Source of the DNA: Allorhodoferax sp032337135
Lineage (GTDB): Bacteria; Pseudomonadota; Gammaproteobacteria; Burkholderiales; Burkholderiaceae_C
Direction: 5' to 3'
Assembly (NCBI RefSeq): GCF_032337135.1
Contig: NZ_JAVXZZ010000001.1
Span: 434,001-498,000 of the forward strand
Length of the DNA: 64,000 nucleotides
Position numbers and translations under genes: made by a program. Numbering within the stretch: position 1 is the first letter of the stretch; each line of letters starts with the position of its first letter. The notes below the pieces were generated by a model that made no database searches, was not told the DNA's origin, and saw only the letters and a list, made by a program, of their open reading frames with translations. Of the stretch, positions 19,201-26,326 are shown piece by piece.

Positions 19201-20825
19201 CCGGGCTGGGGCTGGCCATCAGCCAGCAACTGGTGCAGCTCATGGGTGGCAAGATTGGGGTCGACAGCCAAGTCGGCCGCGGAAGCACCTTCCATTTCAC
19301 CCTGGACATGGTGGCGGTGGCAGACGCAGAGGCTGCCACGGCGCAGCCTGCGCAGCAGGCCCTGCACGTACTGCTGGTGGAAGACAACGCCCTGGCGCGC
19401 CAACTCACCGAAGCCATGTGCGCGGCCAATGGCTGGCAGTGCACGGCGGTCGACAGTGGCGAGGCCGCACTGGCCCTGCTGGAAGCCTCGCCCCAAGGCA
19501 CGCCGCCCCACTTCGACGCCGTGCTCATGGACTGGAACCTGCCCGGCATCGATGGCTGGCAGACCGCCGCGCGCCTGCGTGCACTCGCAGCCCCGTCGGG
19601 AACGCACACCCCACCGACCATCATCATGGTCACGGCCAATGCGCGCAGGAACCTGGACCAACTCTCGGCGCAGGACCAGGTGCTCGTCAACGGCTACCTG
19701 GTCAAGCCCGTCACCGCGCACATGCTGCGCGATGCCGTGCTCAACCGCGCCGAAGGCCGGCACCGCGTCCGGCAAAGCCGGCGCAACAACGCCTCGCACC
19801 CGCTGCGCGGCCTGCACATCCTGGTGGTGGAAGACAACCTGATCAACCAGCAGGTAGCCGAAGAACTGCTCAGTGCCCAAGGCGCGCGGGTGTCGCTGGC
19901 AGCCAACGGGCGCGCCGGTGTGGAAGCGATCGCCGCAGCCAGTCCGCCGTTCGATCTGGTGCTGATGGACATCCAGATGCCGGTCATGGATGGCTATGCC
20001 GCCACGGCGTACGTGCGCCAGCAACTGCAGCTGCCGGATCTTCCGATTGTGGGCTTGAGCGCCAACGCCATGGCCAGCGACCGTGCCGAGTGCCTGGCCG
20101 CGGGCATGAACGACCATATCGGCAAGCCCTTCGACCTGCACCGGCTGGTGGCCCTGATCCTGCGCCTGACGGGGCGCACGGCGGCACCGGACGACGCTCC
20201 CGCCGCAGCACAGGCCAGCACCAACCAGAACATGGACCTGCCCGCCGCGCTGGAGCGCATGGGCGGCAAGAAAGACTTGTTCCTGCGCAGTGCCCAGGAG
20301 TTTGCGGCCCAGTTGGGCCAGCACGCGCCGCAACTGCGTGAGCAGCTGGCACGTGGTGACCTGGCCGCAGCACGCATGCTGCTGCACACGCTCAAGGGCA
20401 CGTCGGCGCTGGTGGGCTGCTTTGCGCTTTCACGCCAGGCAGCGCAGCTGGAAAGCCAGGCGCAGCGCGGTGACACCGCCGGGCTGCTGGCTGCGCTGGA
20501 GCCGCTGGACCGGCTGCTGGCCCAGACAGGCACCGATCTAGCGGTGGCGCTGGCCGCGTTGGGCGGCACAGCGCGGCCCGACGCCGCCCCTCCGCCGTCG
20601 ACTGCACTTTCGGATGCGGCTCGCCAGGCGCTGGAACGGCTCGCCCCCTTGCTGCACGCCGAAGACTTTGGCGCGCTGGAGTGCTACGCCGAACAGCGCG
20701 TGCCGCTGGAAAGCCTGCCAGCCACCGAACTCGCCGATCTGGACGCGGCCCTGCAGGCGCTGGAATTCAGCCGCGCCCACGGCATCGTCCAAACACTGCT
20801 CGCCCACGAAGACACCAGCAGCTGA
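16209..20825 (+). CDS. Large hybrid sensor kinase: CHASE, PAS repeats, HisKA/HATPase, two REC, HPt
   Basis: 1538 residues with a GTG start; AGGGAGAG is 5 bases upstream, and the overlapping ATG at 16207 stops at once. Transmembrane helices lie at about 10-60 and 95-112, then a periplasmic CHASE-type domain (RFTQPLYGLRGLRATYAS), another helix (about 378-398) and three PAS modules (about 415-780). The kinase core has SHELRTP with His818. Two receivers follow, with phosphoacceptors Asp1108 (LMDWNLPG) and Asp1254 (LMDIQMPVMDG), and a C-terminal HPt with His1393 (LLHTLKGTSALVG). All relay residues are present, but no output partner is adjacent. It lies on the opposite strand between imuB and dnaE2, which are normally neighbours. 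Confidence 0.93.
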   Translation: MSPLQRNLRLLGEVLLILVLAEFGIMLLLSWLAPGIAGLTEAVVDAALLACLTTPLIFWRASTALRHQAASTEPSHADAVSRRRALAMALGAQVLGLALTGGLLHWKMQDAQQEQDTELQWRVGRLSQEIERRFTQPLYGLRGLRATYASTSDMTHAEFRRWVLNRNLPVEFPGIRGFGFIERVPRAHLDAYLQIARQEIGPEFQVRTQGQASDLLVIRHIEPFENNRAALGFDIGSEPRRREAAERAIHSGQPALTERVELVQDSSKTPGFLYLLPVYSTDTPSPDTLRGLVYVPIVARELLEGATAVAGDLVDFAIYDGPADADHLVYRSTPHAVGPAEAQASTTYLAVGGRNLTLQFWPSPLGVSSMQKDSTLLVMGGVGALASTLLAAAIWLLGQSQQRAQRLAQAMTQDIQRLNQVANHTQDAVVILDPTGHITWVNEAFRRMRPDPTLPLLGQHMLEMPVFVDGTDEARATLTHLLEQGKAGTIALSFTARSGRVRYIDAQFTPFQDERGQLAGFIGVGSDITELKSTELRLQAALRSSQALLTTVETHAIVSFSDRHGTITDVNQSFCAVSGYSKEELVGQNHRIVNSGEHPPAFWSEMWGTISSGRPWRGEICNRRKDGALYWVDSMIAPFIGDDGLVERYVSIRTEITERKANEAALLQATHRLELAVEGSNEGLWDWMDIGQDAQWWSPSYYRLLGYTPQELPARASSFRDLLHPDSVEPNRRMLDAALANSAEFNLEVQLRTGSGAYRWFHTRAKVYRDSTGQPRRMAGATQDVTERRQAQTQLEQAMHAAQAATVAKGQFLANMSHELRTPMNAVLGMLSLLDNTELNAQQEDYLRKSRSAAESLLTLLNDILDLSKVDAGKMELDPQPTPLDPFLQDLSVLLSAYVGKKPVELLFDIDPALPDTVRVDANRLRQVLINLAGNAVKFTEQGNVVVRLALLERLGERVRIAFSVSDSGIGISAEQQARLFQSFSQAEASTTRRFGGTGLGLAISQQLVQLMGGKIGVDSQVGRGSTFHFTLDMVAVADAEAATAQPAQQALHVLLVEDNALARQLTEAMCAANGWQCTAVDSGEAALALLEASPQGTPPHFDAVLMDWNLPGIDGWQTAARLRALAAPSGTHTPPTIIMVTANARRNLDQLSAQDQVLVNGYLVKPVTAHMLRDAVLNRAEGRHRVRQSRRNNASHPLRGLHILVVEDNLINQQVAEELLSAQGARVSLAANGRAGVEAIAAASPPFDLVLMDIQMPVMDGYAATAYVRQQLQLPDLPIVGLSANAMASDRAECLAAGMNDHIGKPFDLHRLVALILRLTGRTAAPDDAPAAAQASTNQNMDLPAALERMGGKKDLFLRSAQEFAAQLGQHAPQLREQLARGDLAAARMLLHTLKGTSALVGCFALSRQAAQLESQAQRGDTAGLLAALEPLDRLLAQTGTDLAVALAALGGTARPDAAPPPSTALSDAARQALERLAPLLHAEDFGALECYAEQRVPLESLPATELADLDAALQALEFSRAHGIVQTLLAHEDTSS

Positions 20826-20837
20826 GCGGGCCCGCAG

Positions 20838-22238
20838 CTACCCCCACACCCCGTGCAGGTACCACGGGGTTTCGGCATCGCTGCGGGCAGCCAGACGCTC
20901 GCGAAACACCCACACCAGCCCCACACCCGCTAGCTGCGCCAGCCGGTAGTCGCGCAGCACCGGCACCCCGTCCAACCACCCCGTCTCCAGCCGCTGCACC
21001 GGGCCCAGCAAGCGCAGCCGCTGGGGCGCGACCCGGCTCGGCGGCTCCAGCAGCAGGGGCGGCAGCAAGCGCGCGGCCTGCGCCAGCGCCGCAGGTGCAG
21101 CCGCTGCATCCATGCCCCATTGAGCACCAGCCCAGGAAGAATGTGCGTGAACAGCTCTTTTTTTAATAGCAACTGGATGCGGAGGCAGGGTTCCGGTGTG
21201 GGGGGCCCAGTGCTGCATGGCCTCGGGCTGGTGTGCGTCGCACAGCTGCACCCCCAGCACCTGCTCGGCACCCAGCCGCGCCGCCAGCCGCTCCAGCGTG
21301 GGCTGCAGGGCTTCACCCTGGCGCTGCACCTGCGCCAGCAGGCTGTGGCTCTCGCCGCCCATCGGCGCCGTCTGGCGGCTGTGCAGCTGCAGCACCAGCA
21401 CCGGTGCCGGCAGCTGCACCCGGGCCAGGTGCTCGGCCAGCAGGCGCTGCAGGTGCGCCATGTCCTGGGTCGGCTGCGCCGTGCGCAGCAGCAGGCGTCC
21501 GCAGTGGTCGCCCTGGTGGTAGGCATCGCGGTGGCGCAGGTTGGCCCGGCGTGCGTCGAGCTCCCACACCAGCTCCAGTGCCAGCACCCCATGCTGGCGG
21601 GCGCGCAGCCACTCCAGCAGCAGCGCCAGCAGGCGCCGCGCACCGAACAGCAGGCCCGGCGCACTGTCGACACTGGCGGCCAGCTCGACGCGCTGTGCAA
21701 ACCGCGCCGGGGCCTGGAGCCAGTCGTAGGTCTCGGGGGCATCGCCCCAGGCGCGGTCCAGGGCATCGAGCAGGCCCTGCCCGAAACGGCGCACCACCCC
21801 GCCCCGTGGCAAGGCCCGCAGCTGCCCCCAGGTGCGCACCCCCATGCGCGCCAGCAGCTCCGCATGGGGCCGCGCCGCAGCCAGGGCCTGCAGCGGCAGC
21901 GCCTCGGGCGGCAGGGGCGCATGCAGTGGCGAACCGGCCAGCAAACGCCCAACAGCTACCAAAGATGTAGCGCCTTGCGCATATTCCACCGGGGCCAGCG
22001 GCTTGTTTTCGATGTAGATCCGGCGCAGCAGGGCAGCCTGGCCACCAAACAGGCGCACGCTGCCCGAGAGCTCCATGACCAGCACACCATCGACCTGCGC
22101 CACCAGCGGCGTGCGTTGCAGGCAGCGCCAGGCCAGCACGGCGGCCACGTTCTCACTGCCGGGGGCAGGTGCCAGCGGCTGCACCGGGCCGGGCGCCGCC
22201 GCGGCCTCAGGCGCGGTGCGCAGTGCCAGCCACCACAT
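20838..22238 (-). CDS. imuB: ImuB, Y-family-like mutasome adaptor
   Basis: 466 residues. It has the ImuB-type Y-family fold without the catalytic acidic residues of Pol IV: the N-terminal region reads LVMELSGSVRLFGGQAALLRRI, and the helix-hairpin-helix part LLARMGVRTWGQLRALPRGGVVRRFG. It ends with the conserved block LRLLGPVQRLETGW. ImuB is thought to link DnaE2 to the sliding clamp and ImuA. Its ATG at 22238 lies 32 bases inside imuA, so the two are coupled and share the LexA box upstream of imuA. Its stop is 12 bases from the convergent hybrid kinase. It carries two copies of the 55-nt repeat in frame. Confidence 0.93.
   Translation of the reverse strand: MWWLALRTAPEAAAAPGPVQPLAPAPGSENVAAVLAWRCLQRTPLVAQVDGVLVMELSGSVRLFGGQAALLRRIYIENKPLAPVEYAQGATSLVAVGRLLAGSPLHAPLPPEALPLQALAAARPHAELLARMGVRTWGQLRALPRGGVVRRFGQGLLDALDRAWGDAPETYDWLQAPARFAQRVELAASVDSAPGLLFGARRLLALLLEWLRARQHGVLALELVWELDARRANLRHRDAYHQGDHCGRLLLRTAQPTQDMAHLQRLLAEHLARVQLPAPVLVLQLHSRQTAPMGGESHSLLAQVQRQGEALQPTLERLAARLGAEQVLGVQLCDAHQPEAMQHWAPHTGTLPPHPVAIKKRAVHAHSSWAGAQWGMDAAAAPAALAQAARLLPPLLLEPPSRVAPQRLRLLGPVQRLETGWLDGVPVLRDYRLAQLAGVGLVWVFRERLAARSDAETPWYLHGVWG
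21116..21170 (-). repeat. 55-nt dispersed repeat, copy inside imuB (C-terminal half)
   Basis: In the gene direction: GCTATT... AT-rich 17-mer with a run of A, core TGTTCACGCA, 28-base tail. It encodes the segment around VAIKKRAVHAHSSWAGAQWG, residues about 357-375. Confidence 0.75.
21955..22009 (+). repeat. 55-nt dispersed repeat, copy inside imuB (N-terminal part)
   Basis: Opposite to imuB: 17-base segment GCTACC...GTAGC, core GCCTTGCGCA, tail beginning TATTCC. It corresponds to imuB residues about 77-95 (around PVEYAQGATSLVAVG). The first half is clear, the tail weaker. Confidence 0.7.
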
Positions 22239-22935
22239 GCGTGTCTCCCGCCGCCAGTACCGTCGCCACGGCCGCCACCCGGGCGCCCAGATGCACCGGG
22301 GCCTGCAGCGGCGGCCCGCGGCGCTTGATTACCTCGACCTGCAGCGCGCTGTCCGTTCCATGCGGCGCCAGCCCCAAGCCCAGCCGCAGCACCGCCGCCG
22401 AAGCCTGCTGGCGCGCACTGTGCTCACGCAGGGCAAAGAACAGGCTGCCATGCTGCACAGCGGCCAGGTGCAGACGCCGCAGGTGGGCCGCCTGTGCGCC
22501 GTGCGCCGGGCCAGGCAGCCACAGCAGCACCGCATCGGCCTGGGCACAGCGCAAGGCCTGCTCGGCAGCCCACAAGCGCTCGTGCTCCTGGTCGGGTGCC
22601 AGGCGCAGCCACACCAGGCGCTGCGCCGCCAGGCCCTGGGCCGCGAGTGCGGGCGCAAACGGAACCCCAGGGGGTGCCACCAGCACCACCGCCCCTTGCC
22701 CGCTGCGCGCCAGCGCCGGCAGCAAGAGCCGCCACTCGCTGTGCTGCCCCGGAGGCTGCAACAGCTCGCACAGGGCCCCCACCGGCCACCCTCCGCCCGG
22801 CAGCACGGCGTCGAGCGCTGCATGGCCGCTGGCCAGCACCGGCTGGGGCGCCGCCGACAGGCTGTCGGCACGCCACAGACCGGCATGCAAATGGGCAAGG
22901 GATGCAGCCGTTGGAGCATCCGGAAGGGCAGACAT
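22207..22935 (-). CDS. imuA: ImuA, RecA/SulA-like mutasome protein
   Basis: 242 residues from the ATG at 22935 (MSALPDAPTAASL). LASGHAALDAVLPGGGWPVGAL resembles the RecA-type entry to the nucleotide-binding fold, followed by ELLQPPGQHSEWRLLLPAL, a layout typical of ImuA. ImuA assists ImuB and DnaE2 in damage-induced mutagenesis. The LexA box at 22960-22975 begins 24 bases upstream of the start. The 3' end overlaps imuB by 32 bases. Divergent to a GGDEF-EAL gene. Confidence 0.9.
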   Translation of the reverse strand: MSALPDAPTAASLAHLHAGLWRADSLSAAPQPVLASGHAALDAVLPGGGWPVGALCELLQPPGQHSEWRLLLPALARSGQGAVVLVAPPGVPFAPALAAQGLAAQRLVWLRLAPDQEHERLWAAEQALRCAQADAVLLWLPGPAHGAQAAHLRRLHLAAVQHGSLFFALREHSARQQASAAVLRLGLGLAPHGTDSALQVEVIKRRGPPLQAPVHLGARVAAVATVLAAGDTHVVAGTAHRA

Positions 22936-22959
22936 GGTGGAAGAAGCCAGGCATTTATA

Positions 22960-22975
22960 CTGTGTTTTTGTACAG
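22960..22975. promoter_or_regulatory. LexA box between imuA and the GGDEF-EAL gene
   Basis: CTGT (22960-22963), eight bases, ACAG (22972-22975): perfect CTGT-N8-ACAG. It lies 24 bases upstream of imuA and 106 bases upstream of the divergent GGDEF-EAL ATG. Control of imuA-imuB is expected; control of the divergent gene is open. Confidence 0.9.
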
Positions 22976-23081
22976 TATATCGAGGCTTTTCCCTGCTGTA
23001 CAGCCCTGCCCTGGCCTGCATTGGCACAAAACATGCGTACTGCGGCGGCATCCGTTCGACCAAGGTGCAAAGGCTCCACGC

Positions 23082-26000
23082 ATGACGCTATCGCAACGCT
23101 TTCTGAAGTGGCTCGGAACCCTGAGAGTGAGCCGCAAGCTCATGCTCATCTACCTGCTCGACCTCACTGCGGTGATCTACGTCTCGAGCATCCTGATCCA
23201 CGAGAAATACCTCGGGATCGATTTCGCCCGCAAGGAAATTGTGGGAACCCACTACATCGAGGCGGTCCGGGCCACACTCATGACGGCGTACACCTCGCCG
23301 GGCGCCGATCTCTCGGCCCCGCTGCAGAACCTGGCCTTCATCCGCAAGGACGAGGACGACAACCTGCAGGCGCACCGGGAAGCCGATGCCTTCGAGATGG
23401 CCCTGGGCCAGGCCCGGCAGATGCACCACGAAGCGGCTTCGCAGTCACAGCAGTGGCAGAGCATCCAGGCCCTGAACGACTCCGCGTCGGAGTTGATCCG
23501 TACTGTAGGCAACCAGTCCAACCTGATCCTGGACCCGGACCTCGACAGCTATTACGTGATGTCACTGGTCGTGCTGCGCTACCCCGAACTGCTGCGCTCG
23601 ATCACCTCCATCGATGCCTATTTCCAGTCTCCGTCCGCGCACCCGCATGCCAACCAGACCGTGGACATCCTGCGCCTGCGGGGCGGACTGGACGCCGCAT
23701 GGGCCGGCATCGAGGCCGATCAGATACAGGCGCAGCGCGCCGGTACACCCCAACTGCAGGGGCGGCTGCAGCCATCGCTGCGGTACCTGCAGCAGTCGGT
23801 GGGCAAGTTGCAGAGCTATCTGGCAGAACAGGCGCAGGCCCCGACCGAGCGGGACGCGGCACAGACCTCACAGCTGACGCGGGCCGCCATGCTTGCGCTC
23901 GACAGCGCCTGGCACAACCAGCTGGAAGACCTGGAAGGCCTGCTGCATACGCGAGTCTCGGGACTGTTTGCCCGCATGTGGCTGCACCTGGGAACCGCCC
24001 TGCTGCTGCTGATCGGCATCCTGACGCTGGTAACGGTCGTGGCGCGTCAGATCGCCACGCCCCTGGACCACCTGGCCAAGGTAGCCAACAAGGTGCGCAA
24101 GAGCAATGACCATACGCTGCGCGCCCACTGGGACAGCCAGGACGAGATCGGCCAGCTGGTGTGGGCCTTCAACGACATGCTCGAACAGCTGGACCGCGAC
24201 CGCCTGATCCAGCAGGAACTCGCCGCCAGTGCCCGTGCTGCCCAGGCACAGAAGGAGTTCGTGGAGGCCCTGCCTGTGCCGCTGGTGGTGACCTCGGTAC
24301 CGGAACACCGGGTACTGCATTCGAACGCATTCGCCCAGCCGTGGCTCAACGACCAGCAGCTCGACCCGTGGCGCCACGGTCTCGAACCGGGTGTACGGGC
24401 ACGCTTCTTCCAGCGACTGGCCGACCAGGGGCACGTGGACGAGTTCGAGGCACGCTGGAAATCTCCCACCGGTCCGATGTGGGCCGTGCTCTCGGCCCGG
24501 CGCCTGCAGTACCAGGGGCAGGACGCCTTGCTCACCGCATTCACCCCGATCAACATGCTCAAGGTCATGGAGCAACGGCTGGAGCTGTGGGCCAAGGTGT
24601 TCGAAGCCTCCAACGAAAGCATCATGATCATGGACGCGGGCCTGAAGATCGTGAGCGTGAACCGGGCCTTCTGCCGCAGCACCAGCTACGACTTCTATGA
24701 AGTCGTGGGCGAATCGCTGACCACCCTGATCAGCGAGGGCGACCAGGCGCTTTCGACCCAGCTACCCGAACTGCTGCAGAGCCAGGAGTCGTGGCAAGGG
24801 GAAGTCTGTCTGCGCCGACGCTCCGGCGAAACCTACCCGGCCTGGCTCATGGTATCGGCAGTGCGCGACAAGCAGAAAGACGGCGCGATCACCCAGTTCA
24901 TCGGCATCGCGCTGGATATCACCGACCGCAAGAAGAACGAGGAACGCATCCGCTTCCTGGCCCTGCACGATGTGCTCACCGAGCTGCCCAACCGCTCGCT
25001 GTGCGTGCAACGCCTGGATCAGGCACTCAACCAGGCGCGCCAGACCGGCGAGCAGGTGGCCGTGCTGTTCATCGACCTGGACCGTTTCAAGGCCATCAAC
25101 GACACCCTGGGTCACCACATCGGCGACGGGCTGCTGCGTTCGGTGGCTGCACGGCTGGGCCAGGCCGTGCGCAGCCGCGACACGGTCAGCCGCCTGGGTG
25201 GCGACGAGTTCGTGGTCATCCTGCGTCACGTGGTCAGCAAGGACGAAGTGACGGCCCTGGTCGAGCGGCGTTTGATCCCCCTCATCCGCCAGGCGCACGA
25301 GGTGGAAGGCCAGGAACTGCACGTCTCCTGCAGTGTCGGCATCGCCGTCTATCCGCATGACGGCAAGACCATCGAAGAACTGATGCGCCGCGCCGACGCA
25401 GCCATGTACGAAGCCAAGACGGCCGGGCGCGACATGGCACGCTTCTACTCCCCAGAAACCGATGAGCGTGCACTGCGGCGCCAGGCCATGGAGGCCCAGC
25501 TGCGCAAGGCACTGGAGCGCAACGAGCTTCACCTGTGCTACCAGCCGCGCCTGCAGGCGGGCAGCCTGCAACTGCTCAGTGCCGAAGCCCTGCTGCGCTG
25601 GAACAACGCCGAGTTCGGTGCCGTTCCTCCGTCGGAATTCATCCCCCTGGCGGAAGAGGCAGGGCTGATCCGATCCATCGGTGCCTGGGTCATCCAGCAG
25701 GCCTGCCTGCAACTGCAAGCCTGGAGCCTGCGGGAGCAGGAAGGCATGCCCAGCCCGCTGCAGGAGGTGCGCATCTCGGTCAACCTGTCGGCAGCCCAGC
25801 TCGGCGACCCGGAACTGGTGCCCGAGATCCGCGCCATGCTGCAAGATGCCGGCATCCGTCCGGACCGGCTGGAACTCGAGATCACGGAGTCCCAGCTCAT
25901 GGACAACGCATTGGTGGCACAGCAGCAGATCAGTGCCCTCAAGGCACTCGGGCTGCACCTGTCGATCGACGACTTCGGCACAGGCTACTCCAGCCTGGCC

Positions 26001-26306
26001 TACCTCAAGCGCTTCGACATTGACCGGCTCAAGGTGGACAAGTCCTTCGTGCAGGACATGCTGCACGACAGCGCCGACATGGCGATCGTGCGTGCCGTCA
26101 TTGCCTTGGGGCACTCACTGGGCCTGGAAGTGGTGGCAGAAGGGGTGGAAAACCTGGCCACCGCACAGGTGCTTACCGCGCTCAACTGTGACGAGCTGCA
26201 GGGCTACCACTTCAGCCGCCCGCTGGCCAGCGATGCCTTCGCCGCCTGGGCCGAAGCGCCACGCAACGATATCGGCACCGCATCGACCCGGCAGGGACAG
26301 CGCTGA
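23082..26306 (+). CDS. GGDEF-EAL cyclic-di-GMP enzyme with periplasmic sensor, HAMP and PAS
   Basis: 1074 residues from the ATG at 23082 (MTLSQRFLKWLGTLRVSRK), preceded by AAGG. Transmembrane helices at about 22-42 and 300-322 flank a helical periplasmic domain of about 260 residues; HAMP follows (ATPLDHLAKVANKVR), then two PAS-like regions. The cyclase domain has an intact GGDEF at 706-710 (SRLGGDEFVVIL). The phosphodiesterase domain has EALLRW from Glu835, NLSAAQLG, EITES, DDFGTGYSSL, KVDKSFV and EGVEN, so it looks catalytically complete. Net activity cannot be read from sequence. It diverges from imuA across a 146-base region holding a LexA box. Confidence 0.93.
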   Translation: MTLSQRFLKWLGTLRVSRKLMLIYLLDLTAVIYVSSILIHEKYLGIDFARKEIVGTHYIEAVRATLMTAYTSPGADLSAPLQNLAFIRKDEDDNLQAHREADAFEMALGQARQMHHEAASQSQQWQSIQALNDSASELIRTVGNQSNLILDPDLDSYYVMSLVVLRYPELLRSITSIDAYFQSPSAHPHANQTVDILRLRGGLDAAWAGIEADQIQAQRAGTPQLQGRLQPSLRYLQQSVGKLQSYLAEQAQAPTERDAAQTSQLTRAAMLALDSAWHNQLEDLEGLLHTRVSGLFARMWLHLGTALLLLIGILTLVTVVARQIATPLDHLAKVANKVRKSNDHTLRAHWDSQDEIGQLVWAFNDMLEQLDRDRLIQQELAASARAAQAQKEFVEALPVPLVVTSVPEHRVLHSNAFAQPWLNDQQLDPWRHGLEPGVRARFFQRLADQGHVDEFEARWKSPTGPMWAVLSARRLQYQGQDALLTAFTPINMLKVMEQRLELWAKVFEASNESIMIMDAGLKIVSVNRAFCRSTSYDFYEVVGESLTTLISEGDQALSTQLPELLQSQESWQGEVCLRRRSGETYPAWLMVSAVRDKQKDGAITQFIGIALDITDRKKNEERIRFLALHDVLTELPNRSLCVQRLDQALNQARQTGEQVAVLFIDLDRFKAINDTLGHHIGDGLLRSVAARLGQAVRSRDTVSRLGGDEFVVILRHVVSKDEVTALVERRLIPLIRQAHEVEGQELHVSCSVGIAVYPHDGKTIEELMRRADAAMYEAKTAGRDMARFYSPETDERALRRQAMEAQLRKALERNELHLCYQPRLQAGSLQLLSAEALLRWNNAEFGAVPPSEFIPLAEEAGLIRSIGAWVIQQACLQLQAWSLREQEGMPSPLQEVRISVNLSAAQLGDPELVPEIRAMLQDAGIRPDRLELEITESQLMDNALVAQQQISALKALGLHLSIDDFGTGYSSLAYLKRFDIDRLKVDKSFVQDMLHDSADMAIVRAVIALGHSLGLEVVAEGVENLATAQVLTALNCDELQGYHFSRPLASDAFAAWAEAPRNDIGTASTRQGQR

Positions 26307-26326
26307 ACAGGTTGGGCGCTACCGCC

